The notes below the pieces were generated by a model. The model saw only the letters and a program-made list of their open reading frames with translations. It did not search any database and was not told where the DNA came from. Positions 19,296 to 28,192 of a stretch of 64,000 nt of DNA are shown here, piece by piece. How positions within the stretch are numbered: the first letter of the stretch is position 1; the number at the start of each line of letters is the position of its first letter. The position numbers and the translations under genes are program-made. Source of the stretch: Filimonas effusa (GTDB lineage: Bacteria; Bacteroidota; Bacteroidia; Chitinophagales; Chitinophagaceae); contig NZ_SDHZ01000001.1 in the NCBI RefSeq assembly GCF_004118675.1, positions 2,914,001 to 2,978,000 on the forward strand. The letters run 5' to 3'.

Positions 19296-20069
19296 CTACA
19301 AATGAAAAAAACGCGGATCAGGATAGCTGAATACAAAGTTCAGTTCACGCACAAGCTTTTCCGATGATATAACCCGCCCCGCCGAAACCGCTTCAAACGG
19401 CCCCGGCAATCCTCTTTGACTTCCCACTACTTCCTCCTTGGAAGGATGCAGCGGAGCAACCACATTATAGGTAGCGCCGGTAACACCCTCATGCATCATG
19501 CACTTGATAACCCGGCACACATCTTTATAATGAACATGATTTACAGGCTCCGCCAAACCAGTTATTTTATACTTGCTCAATATTCTGTCATCCCCCATCA
19601 AGCCCCCCAGTCTTAATATATTTACCTGTGGATAATAACGCTTCACAAGCCGCTCCACCGACAGGATGGAAGGATCCAGCAATGCATCATTAAGGCCCTC
19701 TTCTTCGATTTCAGCAGCTATACGCGGATAAATACCAATGGAACTGGTAAGGAATACCTGCTTATGAAACGGCCCGGTAAAATGCAATAAATTACCAAAC
19801 CTGTTTAAAAGCAAAGCTTCCGGAGTCCGGGAGGAAAATGGTACAGTGATCAAAAGACAATCAGCAAGAGGAGCATATTCCCAGGCCGGATCATAGGCCT
19901 CCATACAATTTTCAGGAAACTGAACAACAGTGCCCTCTATTCCCTCACGAGATAAGGCATCCACCTTAGCCGCCGTTGTTACCGTAGCACGAACCACATA
20001 ATCCTCCTTCAGCGCTCTCGCAACGCGAAGCCCCATCCATCCGCAACCAATTATTCCCAGCATTTTCAT
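19296..20069 (-). CDS. NAD(P)-binding epimerase/reductase-like protein
   Basis: About 257 residues with a Rossmann nucleotide-binding start, MLGIIGCGWMGLRVARAL. The rest resembles the extended short-chain dehydrogenase/YeeZ-like group, with HVHYKDVCRVIKCMMHEG and a YNVVAPLHPSK segment near the C-terminus; a clear YxxxK catalytic pair is not visible. The substrate is unknown. Two ATGs are possible, 20069 and 20063; GGAG lies 6 bases before the second, which makes it attractive. A 47-base piece of a second copy lies at 18217-18263. Confidence 0.75.
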   Translation of the reverse strand: MKMLGIIGCGWMGLRVARALKEDYVVRATVTTAAKVDALSREGIEGTVVQFPENCMEAYDPAWEYAPLADCLLITVPFSSRTPEALLLNRFGNLLHFTGPFHKQVFLTSSIGIYPRIAAEIEEEGLNDALLDPSILSVERLVKRYYPQVNILRLGGLMGDDRILSKYKITGLAEPVNHVHYKDVCRVIKCMMHEGVTGATYNVVAPLHPSKEEVVGSQRGLPGPFEAVSAGRVISSEKLVRELNFVFSYPDPRFFHL

Positions 20070-20231
20070 CTCCAAATATACCTATCCGGCCAGAAAACGG
20101 AACCAACCAATTGCTGCAAACAACTGGGCTTTATACACAATGCTGCCTCAGCCAACTCGCCAGACATAAAAGTTGCCATTTAGCATCTTTTTCCAACCGC
20201 CGCAAGTCTAACTTGTATAACAATCAAAAGA

Positions 20232-21023
20232 ATGCGCATGAACTTGTCACTGGTAAGCAACAGGAACACGAAGATCTTTTTATTAATATTCCTGACAGTC
20301 ATTGCCATAGTAGGAATAGCATTTGTCCCTCGTATTCCGCAACAGCAGTCTTTTCATCATTTTGCAGATCAAAGAAATCTGTACGCCATCCCCGGATGCC
20401 TGAATGTTGTCAGTAATGCAGGTTTTATGCTTGTTGGCCTTGCGGGCATTATTTCAGCCCTGGCAAACCACGTAAACGCCAGGCTGAGATTAATGTACCT
20501 GGTACTGTTCACAGGCATCCTCCTCACCGCCTGCGGCAGCGGCTACTACCATTGGGCCCCCGACAATAACCGGCTGGTATACGACCGGCTGCCAATGGTG
20601 ATTGTATTTATGGCCTTCCTCGCTATCGTTATAGCCGAATGGATAAACCTCACAGCAGGTTACAGATTACTGCCACTTCTGCTTACAGCAGGCATCCTAA
20701 GCGTCATCTGGTGGCAGCATACCGAAAATGCCGGCAACGGCGATCTTCGCTTTTATATGCTCGTACAATTCTACCCGATGATTCTTATACCGCTCATTCT
20801 CCTGCTGTTTTATAAGCAATCACGCAACGTTGGCCTCCTCCAAATGGGATATATCATAGCCTGGTATATCGTCGCAAAAATATTGGAACGGTATGATGAC
20901 CTTCTCTTCCATAAGATCAAACTGATAAGCGGCCATTCACTCAAACATATAGCAGCCGCTGTGGCAACATGGTATATGGTCACTTTTTTCAGAATCCGGC
21001 ACATCAAAAGTCCCGGCAATTGA
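20232..21023 (+). CDS. Ceramidase-like (CREST superfamily) membrane protein
   Basis: A 263-residue protein with about seven hydrophobic segments. FADQRNLYAIPGCLNVVSNAG, then GSGYYHWAPDNNRLVYDRLPM and a late GHSLKHIAAAV reproduce the spaced acidic and histidine residues that hold zinc in alkaline ceramidases and related CREST proteins. Members hydrolyse amide bonds of sphingolipids or act as related membrane hydrolases. Chitinophagaceae make sphingolipids, so ceramide is a plausible but unproven substrate. It is monocistronic and divergent from the NAD-binding gene. Confidence 0.75.
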   Translation: MRMNLSLVSNRNTKIFLLIFLTVIAIVGIAFVPRIPQQQSFHHFADQRNLYAIPGCLNVVSNAGFMLVGLAGIISALANHVNARLRLMYLVLFTGILLTACGSGYYHWAPDNNRLVYDRLPMVIVFMAFLAIVIAEWINLTAGYRLLPLLLTAGILSVIWWQHTENAGNGDLRFYMLVQFYPMILIPLILLLFYKQSRNVGLLQMGYIIAWYIVAKILERYDDLLFHKIKLISGHSLKHIAAAVATWYMVTFFRIRHIKSPGN

Positions 21024-21149
21024 TAACCAACATTCTGCAATAGCCCGAAACACATCTGAAAGACTTTTCAACTCTCCACATCGAGCTTGAAAAAATAACC
21101 TCCCACACCCTTTACCGCTTTCGCAATATTTCATCCCCCGGAACGCAAC

Positions 21150-23081
21150 CTACCCAACCAGCTCATTAAACGCATCCAGATCAGCCTCCGCCTGCGCAAC
21201 AGCTGTATATAACGTATCTATCTCCGCCACCAGTTGCTTTTGTCTTGCATTGATATTGGCTTTGAATTGTAACACCTGGCTATAGCTACCCTTTATTTCT
21301 ACACCTAACGACTTCTTATTATTATCAAATTCTGCCTGCACCTTATCCTGCTCCTGTTTTAGCAACGATGCATCAGGCTTATACACAAAATCTGCGGAAA
21401 CCTGCCTGCACCACAACAACAGCTCCTGGGTATACTTGGCGCCAATCCCCTGGATCGATTGTGTCTGTAATATTTTTATATCCGCTGCACTATAAATATT
21501 GGCCCGGTAAAGCGCTTCTTTCCGCTTCGCAGCAATCCCCGGAATAGTATGATCCTCCAGCAGAAATTGACGCAGAAAAACATCCAGTTGTAAATTGTAA
21601 AGCCTTTCTTCCACCTGCTGCTTCTCATACAGCATGACTGCCGAAAGTCTTTTATATTTCTCTATAAGATCCTTTAACCTGGTACAGGCATTACTGTAAG
21701 AAGAAGCATATACCGGACTATAATACTCCCTGAGAGCCGACTCCAATGCCGATTTTGCAGTACCAACCCGGTCTAAATAACGATCACCTTCTTCTTTCAA
21801 AGTTTTCTTCCACGGTAGCACCAGGTATATCAGCCTCACAAGAAACAACGCCAACACAAAACTCATACTGTAGCTGATAGCAACTATCGCAGTAACCAAC
21901 ACCAGTAACGCGGTTGTCACATGCTGGTAAGTATTGTAATGCCGGTAACGCTCATCTATGGGATTGGCCTCCACAGTTATCGCTGGCGGTGGATGAAGCG
22001 GGGGAAAACTAAGCTTCTCTACCTTAATGCCATTCACAAAATGGTCAATATCCTTCGACCAGTCAGCCTGCAATACCTGCTCATCCAGGAAATAAAGGAT
22101 ATTCCTCTTATCTTTTATCTCACACCACGGACATTCACTAAGAACCGATGGATAAGAATGAACTTTACTCCTCGCACAGCGCTTCATAGAAACAAGCAGC
22201 TGCTCCAATGCCGCTGCCCACTGCTTTACAGCAACCCTGTCCCTGCTTTCAAACGACTGGTGAAAATATGAAACCAACACCTCCCCAAGCATCGTCACAG
22301 GCAATGTATCCGGCGGAGGAGCCAGGTAATTACCAACGTCCCTTTTAAGAGAATAAGCGAACATATAACTCCGGATAGCCTTTTCCTCCGATATATCTTC
22401 ACTGGAAAGATTCTTACCCGCAAAAGGATGCCGCCCAAGCATTAAAAGCTGGAAAATAAGGATAGCCATGGCAAAACTATCAGAACTTTCGGTTCGTACA
22501 GTCGTTGCAAAAGAACCCGTATCATACAATTCCGGCGCTGTATAACGCGGCACACCAACTTCACAGTAATATAACCGCTCCCCCTCTTTCATCTGGAACG
22601 AATCACAGTCGATCATACCAACCATACCACGCTCATTCACCAGCAGGTTGCCCTCGTTTACATCACCGATAACTATCCCCTTCGCATGTAACTGTGTAAA
22701 TGCCATCGCTAGGTTCCGCGCCACATGAACCAGAAAATTATAACCCTTGTCGGGAAATAGTTTCTTCCTGTCAAGCGGACTGAACAGCATATGCATAGGT
22801 ACATATCCGGTAAGCTTACGCATCACAAAACCACAAACGCTCCCACCACTATCCGAAACAATATCTATAGGCCACGCAGCATACGATTGTAACTGCAGAT
22901 CATTGATTGATGCCATAAACGCAAGCTTATGCACCTTCTGTTCAGGAACCGCTTCGTTATAGATCTTCAATACCTGGTCATCACTTTCTGTTATGGCATA
23001 CACGATCCCTTCGCCTCCCTTCCCCAGGACACGGCCCGCAGTATAAGAACCCCGTACACCCTTATATAGCATGGCTTGCAT
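21150..23081 (-). CDS. Protein kinase-like protein with zinc ribbon, membrane helices and helix-hairpin-helix (TerY-P system)
   Basis: A 643-residue protein. The N-terminal kinase domain (about residues 10-300) shows LGKGGEGIVYAI, a lysine in VLKIYN, IGDVNEGNLLV for the catalytic loop and IDCDSF in place of DFG, so it belongs to the atypical bacterial kinase group. A CPWC pair (about 338) suggests a zinc site, two hydrophobic helices follow (about 388-425), then a coiled-coil stretch and a helix-hairpin-helix (IPGIAAKRKEAL, IQGIGAKYTQEL). This is the third gene of a VWA, PP2C and kinase triad described in tellurite-resistance-type signalling. Its start overlaps the PP2C stop. Confidence 0.88.
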   Translation of the reverse strand: MQAMLYKGVRGSYTAGRVLGKGGEGIVYAITESDDQVLKIYNEAVPEQKVHKLAFMASINDLQLQSYAAWPIDIVSDSGGSVCGFVMRKLTGYVPMHMLFSPLDRKKLFPDKGYNFLVHVARNLAMAFTQLHAKGIVIGDVNEGNLLVNERGMVGMIDCDSFQMKEGERLYYCEVGVPRYTAPELYDTGSFATTVRTESSDSFAMAILIFQLLMLGRHPFAGKNLSSEDISEEKAIRSYMFAYSLKRDVGNYLAPPPDTLPVTMLGEVLVSYFHQSFESRDRVAVKQWAAALEQLLVSMKRCARSKVHSYPSVLSECPWCEIKDKRNILYFLDEQVLQADWSKDIDHFVNGIKVEKLSFPPLHPPPAITVEANPIDERYRHYNTYQHVTTALLVLVTAIVAISYSMSFVLALFLVRLIYLVLPWKKTLKEEGDRYLDRVGTAKSALESALREYYSPVYASSYSNACTRLKDLIEKYKRLSAVMLYEKQQVEERLYNLQLDVFLRQFLLEDHTIPGIAAKRKEALYRANIYSAADIKILQTQSIQGIGAKYTQELLLWCRQVSADFVYKPDASLLKQEQDKVQAEFDNNKKSLGVEIKGSYSQVLQFKANINARQKQLVAEIDTLYTAVAQAEADLDAFNELVG

Positions 23082-23844
23082 CTTGCAGTCGGGTTGCCAG
23101 TAAAAGCGTTTTATCGTCGTCAGTTCTTTGATTCACAGACCAACTGTTCAAAAATTCAGTTAGTTTTTTATCAAGTATCTGCAAATGCGCCCGATCGCTT
23201 GCCAGTCGTAACCATTTGAATAGATCTTTGTAAAAAGGCTGGTGTATACTTTGCGCCTGCTGGTTTAGGATGAGCCCCTGAAGACCATCGGTAACAATGG
23301 ATAATTCATTGATGCACTCCTCTATCAGCTTAAACCGCAGGAAAGGAAAATTAATATCATCGATCAGGAACCGGGTGTCATTTAAATACTCCCCGTTGTC
23401 CGGCCAGAATACCGCCGAATAATAACCACTGCTATCCTCCCGCGTCATTACACCGTCTCCAATCTGGAAAAAAACAGCTTTATCGGAAAATAACACAGCG
23501 CCAAGACAGGTAGCGGAATATTCGTTTTTAGAAACATCATTGCTATTTGCCTGCTCACTTAAACCATCATAAACAGTTTCCAGGATAAACCGGACCCTCG
23601 TTTCATCTATGATCTTTCCTTCTTTCACACAACTGCTTAATAACAATACGATCGTCTCTACCGTAAATGAAGAAGCAGCCTGCGCAAATTTAGCGCTGCC
23701 CGCGCCATCACTGGCACAACAGATCAGCACCTCTTCATCCAATGGTGTCATTACCAGGTCAAATCGTAATGCATCTTCACAGCATTTATTTACCTGCTCA
23801 TGAGAAGTGCCTTTAATACTTTGCCCTATCGCTTTCCATCTCAT
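23062..23844 (-). CDS. PP2C-family protein phosphatase (TerY-P system)
   Basis: A phosphatase of about 260 residues that begins MRWKAIGQSIKGTSH. Metal-binding motifs are present: CCASDGAGSAKFA, FQIGDGVM and SIVTDGLQG, with DDDKTLLLA near the end. It probably removes phosphates placed by the downstream kinase. I choose the start at 23844 because its ATG overlaps the TGA of the VWA gene as ATGA, a sign of translational coupling; a longer in-frame version would overlap that gene heavily. The 3' end overlaps the start of the kinase gene. Confidence 0.88.
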   Translation of the reverse strand: MRWKAIGQSIKGTSHEQVNKCCEDALRFDLVMTPLDEEVLICCASDGAGSAKFAQAASSFTVETIVLLLSSCVKEGKIIDETRVRFILETVYDGLSEQANSNDVSKNEYSATCLGAVLFSDKAVFFQIGDGVMTREDSSGYYSAVFWPDNGEYLNDTRFLIDDINFPFLRFKLIEECINELSIVTDGLQGLILNQQAQSIHQPFYKDLFKWLRLASDRAHLQILDKKLTEFLNSWSVNQRTDDDKTLLLATRLQDASHAI

Positions 23845-24515
23845 AGCGCTGTCCAGCCGGTTGGTGGAAGTAAAGTGTTGCACTCGCCCGGACTCTTGCC
23901 CGATACCTGCTTCATGGAACCCGACAACCAAAGGAAAAATTCACGGAACATAAGCCCCCGCAGTTTTTGCGGAGTGCGCACCGATATCTCGCTTAAAATG
24001 TTCATGTTGGCATTTTCTACACCAATGGCAAAAAAAGCAAACGACTTGCCCGCCTCACCCTCTCTCACAAGCGCAGCGGCCTTGTCATAATAGTCGGTAG
24101 GTGCACCATCTGTAATAAGTACGATCCATGGCTTATAATACGCAACACCATTGTCTTTATAAGTTTGCTTCCTCCTTTTCACCATGTCTATCGCCAGTGT
24201 GATAGCCTCGCCCATAGGAGTATCGCCGGTTGTATGAAGTTGCCTCGGAAAAAAATTAGACACCGTTACAAAATCAGATGCCACCTGTACCGGCCCAAAA
24301 GTAACTACCGCAACCTCTACCCGCTTTGCCGCCAGCGGATCATTCTCCAGCTCCTCCTTGAATGTTTGAATTCCCTGGTTCAACTGCCATATAGGCGCCC
24401 CCTCCATAGATCCCGAAGTATCTAATAATAAAACACACGGACACCTGGGTTCCGGGTTATCCGCAAAATTATCGCTGCCAAACGCTATTTGTTCAAAAGA
24501 AATGTAGTCGTGCAT
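23841..24515 (-). CDS. TerY-like von Willebrand factor A domain protein
   Basis: A 224-residue VWA protein. The metal-ion-dependent adhesion site is intact: LLLDTSGSMEGAP (DxSxS), the threonine in TTGDTPMGEA, and the aspartate in VLITDGAPTDYYD. In TerY-P operons this protein is thought to be a scaffold or target for the phosphatase and kinase. It is the first gene of the triad. The divergent upstream region holds four CCATC pentamers and the acetate-transporter promoter. Confidence 0.9.
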   Translation of the reverse strand: MHDYISFEQIAFGSDNFADNPEPRCPCVLLLDTSGSMEGAPIWQLNQGIQTFKEELENDPLAAKRVEVAVVTFGPVQVASDFVTVSNFFPRQLHTTGDTPMGEAITLAIDMVKRRKQTYKDNGVAYYKPWIVLITDGAPTDYYDKAAALVREGEAGKSFAFFAIGVENANMNILSEISVRTPQKLRGLMFREFFLWLSGSMKQVSGKSPGECNTLLPPTGWTAL

Positions 24516-24575
24516 GACGCCCTAAGGGTTTAGACGCTAAAAATAACGATTTTTGGAAAGCCCTCTGCCACCACT

Positions 24576-24595
24576 CCATCCCATCCCATCCCATC
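24576..24595. repeat. Four tandem CCATC pentamers
   Basis: CCATC occurs four times in a row in the intergenic region between the TerY-like operon and the acetate transporter. On the minus strand this reads GATGGGATGGGATGGGATGG. Slipped-strand length variation is possible. Confidence 0.8.
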
Positions 24596-24677
24596 ACCAA
24601 TTCCCAATTCATGACTTATGTCCTTTTTTTCTTTTATAAGGTGTTCGACTTTCGCGCCCGAAATACTTGATTATAAA

Positions 24678-25262
24678 ATGAAAGAAGAAAAAGATTCATA
24701 TGCAAACCCCGCGCCATTGGGCTTGTTTGCATTCGGTATGACTACCGTTCTGTTGAACTTGCACAATGCAGGCTTTTTTGAACTCAACTCCATGATCCTG
24801 GCTATGGGCGTTTTCTACGGAGGTGTAGCCCAGGTCGTTGCAGGAATTATCGAAGCTAAAAAGAACAACACGTTCGGATTCACAGCCTTCACCTCCTACG
24901 GCTTTTTCTGGTTAACATTCGTAGGACTGCTGGTGCTCCCCAAATTGGGCTGGGCTGCTCCGGTATCCGTCAACGGTATCGTAGCCTACCTTTCTATGTG
25001 GGGCCTGTTCACCCTCCTGCTTTTCATCGGTACATTAAGACAAAGCAAAGCCCTGCAATTTGTCTTCGGCTCATTAGCCCTCCTGTTCTTCTTACTGGCG
25101 CTCGGCGATTATACCGAAAATGCCGCCATCAAATCCTTTGCCGGATACGAAGGTATAGTTTGCGGCCTCATCGCTATCTATACAGGTATTGCACAGGTCC
25201 TGAACGAGTTATTCGGAAAAACAGTGCTTCCCATCGGCGCAGGCAAACAGGCACAACACTAG
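24678..25262 (+). CDS. Acetate uptake transporter, GPR1/FUN34/YaaH (SatP) family
   Basis: A 194-residue inner-membrane protein with six hydrophobic helices. The family signature [14 protein letters not shown] lies near the N-terminus (about residues 10-23), followed by [10 protein letters not shown] and [12 protein letters not shown]. Members transport acetate and succinate with protons. The start is placed at the ATG giving [13 protein letters not shown]; a frame extension of 20 codons upstream is out of character for the family. A strong terminator follows. Confidence 0.92.
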   Translation: MKEEKDSYANPAPLGLFAFGMTTVLLNLHNAGFFELNSMILAMGVFYGGVAQVVAGIIEAKKNNTFGFTAFTSYGFFWLTFVGLLVLPKLGWAAPVSVNGIVAYLSMWGLFTLLLFIGTLRQSKALQFVFGSLALLFFLLALGDYTENAAIKSFAGYEGIVCGLIAIYTGIAQVLNELFGKTVLPIGAGKQAQH

Positions 25263-25284
25263 TTCCTCGTTATACAACTGAAAT

Positions 25285-25323
25285 AAAGAGAGGCCGTATC
25301 AAAAACAGATACGGCCTCTCTTT
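25285..25323 (+). terminator. Strong bidirectional terminator
   Basis: A perfect 16-bp stem (AAAGAGAGGCCGTATC and its complement) with a 7-base loop separates the acetate transporter from the convergent lipoprotein gene and can serve both. Confidence 0.9.
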
Positions 25324-25357
25324 ATTCCGGCCACAGCCGGAAGAATATCATCTCGCA

Positions 25358-26107
25358 TTACCCATACAAAGGCTGGTACATCAGATGTAGTACAAACTTT
25401 ACACTTTGAATCGTAAGAGAAGGATATTTTTTCCGGTAGTAGTCGGTCATATCCTGGCTGAGTATCATCTCGTTCGACCGGAGCGCATCATAATCCAGGT
25501 CCAGCGACACATTATTCTCCAGGGTGATGAAAACCTTCTTCTTCGCTTTATCTAGCTTGAATTTCCCCTGAACATTCACGACATCTTTCTCCGTCTTTCT
25601 GGTTTGCCCATATATGATACTATCCACCTGGAAAGTAACATACATATACATTCCATGCGTTTCCCTGAAATCTTTCAGGATCGCCTTCTTTGTTTCCGCG
25701 TCCGGGGCCTCTACCACCAGCATCTTCGCTATCGCTTCCTCAAAACTTGGAGCAGCATAAGCAACCGGGTATATTTTCCAGTTATCCGCAAAACCTCTTA
25801 CAGATGTAGTAACGTCACTGGCCGCACCACTCCTGTTCTTTAACCGTATAACAACAGTTCCCGGTTTATGCCCGTATATGATCAGTTTATTGTCTTCTAT
25901 TTTAGCGGTAGCGACAGCCTCATTCAACGACTGCACAGAATATCCCTCATGATTCACGATAAAAAGAAGGGTATCTGTCTTCTCCATAAAAACACCCACA
26001 TGGTCGCGTTCAAATGGCTTGGGAGCTGCTGTTGTTTCATTCTTACTGCAGGCGCCTATGCAAAGCACAGACAATACAATTCCGGAAAGGGCGAAAATTT
26101 GCTTCAT
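25358..26107 (-). CDS. Uncharacterised lipoprotein
   Basis: A 249-residue protein that starts MKQIFALSGIVLSVLCIGACS, a lipoprotein signal peptide with an anchoring cysteine, so it should be attached to the envelope. A beta-rich segment (about residues 40-110, TKLIIYGHKPGTVVIRLKN-like) resembles bacterial Ig-like (BIG2) repeats; the rest is not recognised. An ATG eleven codons earlier is less likely because it would hide the signal peptide. It converges with the acetate transporter over a shared terminator. Confidence 0.7.
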   Translation of the reverse strand: MKQIFALSGIVLSVLCIGACSKNETTAAPKPFERDHVGVFMEKTDTLLFIVNHEGYSVQSLNEAVATAKIEDNKLIIYGHKPGTVVIRLKNRSGAASDVTTSVRGFADNWKIYPVAYAAPSFEEAIAKMLVVEAPDAETKKAILKDFRETHGMYMYVTFQVDSIIYGQTRKTEKDVVNVQGKFKLDKAKKKVFITLENNVSLDLDYDALRSNEMILSQDMTDYYRKKYPSLTIQSVKFVLHLMYQPLYG

Positions 26108-26143
26108 ATGGAAATGCGTTGCCCACTGAATGAAAGGCAACGA

Positions 26144-26341
26144 TCAAATATATAAATATATTCTAATAAAAACCGGAGCAGTATTCAGGGCGTCGTCATC
26201 TGCCTGCATCTGTTCGCTGATGATCCGCCGCGCACACTCCGGTATAACCCGGTAACCTCGTTTTGCCAGCGCCTCCAGCAACGTGGTTTTACCAGCGCCC
26301 AAGCCGCCGCTTACTACATAAAAACGATCCCTCAAATTCAT
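26144..26341 (-). pseudogene. Truncated P-loop ATPase (AAA_28-like)
   Basis: Sixty-five codons that begin with FYVVSGGLGAGKTTLLEALAKRGY, a Walker A motif, followed by VIPECARRIISEQ, as at the start of AAA_28-type kinase-like ATPases of about 180 residues. After about residue 52 the homology stops and the frame ends, with no Walker B or later part. It is a gene fragment, probably left by a deletion next to the lipoprotein gene. Confidence 0.65.
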
Positions 26342-26414
26342 TACTGATGAAGATATGGCCCGTTACCGGTAAACATCGTCCGGCTCCCGCACGAAGAAAA
26401 CCAGCGGAAAGCAA

Positions 26415-26924
26415 CTAAAGCAACGATGCCAGGTGACGAAGAGCCCGGTTGGCATAATAAACCTGGATGGCATAACTGTCATTTTCCGGCGGGCTGCCGG
26501 GCTGAGATCTATCGACAGGTATTTTTTCCTCCAGCACAACGGTATCGCCTTGTGCAACGGAAAGATAGGCAAACAATGCAGTAATACCCATCTCAGGCAC
26601 AGGGGTCGCATACCCGGTGATACCAATGGCATATTCACTCAGGAAATGCGCGTTACATTCAACAGCCATCTGGTTCGAGACAAGCTGCCCAACACAATTA
26701 CATTCAAGCGCGCTAATGGGCTCTACTTTCAGATGACGCGTTTTCTGGCCGCTGTTATAAACAGTGATCCCACCCTGGAAAAAACGCGAAGCCTCCTGCG
26801 CCAGCGACAACGCAGCCTGGAGATGTCCCGATGTAACACTTTCAGCAACGGAAAGCGACATCCTGTTCTTTATCAAAACCGTCTTGATACGTTCTATCGA
26901 TGCCAGATCATATTCGTTTTTCAT
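26415..26924 (-). CDS. CinA/PncC-family amidohydrolase-like protein
   Basis: A 169-residue protein that corresponds to the C-terminal CinA domain (nicotinamide-nucleotide amidase, PncC), which recycles NMN. Seen motifs are LSVAESVTSGHLQAALS in place of the usual AESCTGG, FFQGGITVYNSGQK, and IGITGYATP. The cysteine and one glycine of the signature are replaced, so activity may be altered. The start is set at MKNEYD (26924), since a longer frame runs across the divergent DUF421 promoter. It diverges from the DUF421 gene. Confidence 0.78.
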   Translation of the reverse strand: MKNEYDLASIERIKTVLIKNRMSLSVAESVTSGHLQAALSLAQEASRFFQGGITVYNSGQKTRHLKVEPISALECNCVGQLVSNQMAVECNAHFLSEYAIGITGYATPVPEMGITALFAYLSVAQGDTVVLEEKIPVDRSQPGSPPENDSYAIQVYYANRALRHLASLL

Positions 26925-27022
26925 AACAAGCTCATTTAAACCGCCTATCCTATTATGCGAATTCCGGGCCATCCCGCTGAACAACCGCATAAATCTGGCT
27001 TTTGTTTTGTACCTGCCATAAT

Positions 27023-27508
27023 ATGGATCTGCTTTATTACCTGTTCGGCGAAGGCCGCGATCTAAACGTCTTGCAAATGAGTATGCGCTCATTGATGGCA
27101 TTCCTGGTAACGCTTGTGTTGATCAGGGTAGCAGGAATACGCACTTTTGGAAAACGATCGGCTTTCGACAATGTGGTCACCATTATGCTCGGTGCCATTC
27201 TTAGCCGTATAGTAGTAGGTGCCTCTCCCGTTTTACCTACAATAGCAGCCTCTGCAGTACTTGTACTCATCCATAGGCTCCTTGGCAGGATTGCCTACCA
27301 GCACTCGGCATTCAGCAAACTGCTGAAAAGCGAAGCAGTATGCCTGTTCAGGGATGGAGCTCCCCTCCACGATAATATGAAACAAACCGCCATCAGCTTA
27401 CACGACATGGAAGAAGCCGTAAGAACCCAGCTGCATCAGGATAACTTTGAAGGAGTAAAGGAAATGTACATTGAACGAACCGGCTCCATTAGTATTATAA
27501 CCACTTAA
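27023..27508 (+). CDS. DUF421 (YetF-like) membrane protein
   Basis: A 161-residue protein with three N-terminal hydrophobic helices and the DUF421 signatures LVLIRVAGIRTFGKRSAFDN (about residues 33-52) and a soluble end, SISLHDMEEAVRTQLHQ. YetF-like proteins are inner-membrane proteins with poorly known roles in stress or sporulation-related physiology. The start is the ATG at 27023. Its last codons are part of a 29-base tandem duplication that continues past the stop. Confidence 0.85.
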   Translation: MDLLYYLFGEGRDLNVLQMSMRSLMAFLVTLVLIRVAGIRTFGKRSAFDNVVTIMLGAILSRIVVGASPVLPTIAASAVLVLIHRLLGRIAYQHSAFSKLLKSEAVCLFRDGAPLHDNMKQTAISLHDMEEAVRTQLHQDNFEGVKEMYIERTGSISIITT

Positions 27509-27542
27509 ATATACCCATTAGCATTATAACCACCTGAATATA
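27488..27542. repeat. 29-base tandem duplication over the DUF421 stop codon
   Basis: The 26 bases at 27488-27513 recur at 27517-27542 with three differences, all transitions. The first copy encodes the end of DUF421 and includes its stop; the second is non-coding. Confidence 0.8.
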
Positions 27543-27678
27543 AACTCCCTGCTGCAATAAAAAAGGCCCGTCGATGAAGTGGCCCCGGAATGCTATACAC
27601 ATTTTGGGATCAATGCACAACGCCAGCCCTTTTTTGATCCTTTACGCAGCAGTCTAAATGTTGTAATAACAGGCAATC

Positions 27679-27867
27679 TTATCCATTACGGTGCGTGGAA
27701 AGGTATTTCTCCACCTTCTGACGGTTGTTGCCAACAGCCTTGAAAGCTTTTTGCACTGTTTTTTTGGATACCAGGTGTTTTTCTGCCAGGTAGGTTATCT
27801 CGAAGTTTTCGTGTTCACTCACCGCAGACTGCTCCCGCGTTGCGGCTTTCTTGGTAGCGCTTATCAT
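27679..27867 (-). CDS. DUF3606-like small protein
   Basis: A 62-residue basic protein. FEITYLAEKHLVSKKTVQKAFKAVGN followed by KVEKYLSTH is the pattern of DUF3606: a short helix-turn-helix-like domain with a strongly conserved W/F-x-V/I-x-Y-x-A start. The role of the family is unknown. It stands alone; the 325 bases after its start contain no further gene. Confidence 0.7.
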   Translation of the reverse strand: MISATKKAATREQSAVSEHENFEITYLAEKHLVSKKTVQKAFKAVGNNRQKVEKYLSTHRNG

Positions 27868-28192
27868 AAATCAACTTTATAGAAAGAAATTCATAAAATA
27901 TGCCAGAAACATAGCGATAATCATAAAGAATAAACCGCCCGTTATAAAATACCGTAAGCCAGGTCTCCCGTATCCGAAACCAATGACATAGCAATGCGCT
28001 TACTACAGATATCCCTGCACCTGTACAACAAAATCCACAGAATACATCACCCTTCATTCCCCATACCAACATGCCCCTTCCTAAAAAATGATATACAAAA
28101 ACAAAGGGCCTATAACAATTAGCGGGGCTCAAAGCAGTGTAATATAAAAGACAAAGCTACGGTAAGGGGATGGGTTCGTACCTTCATACAAT

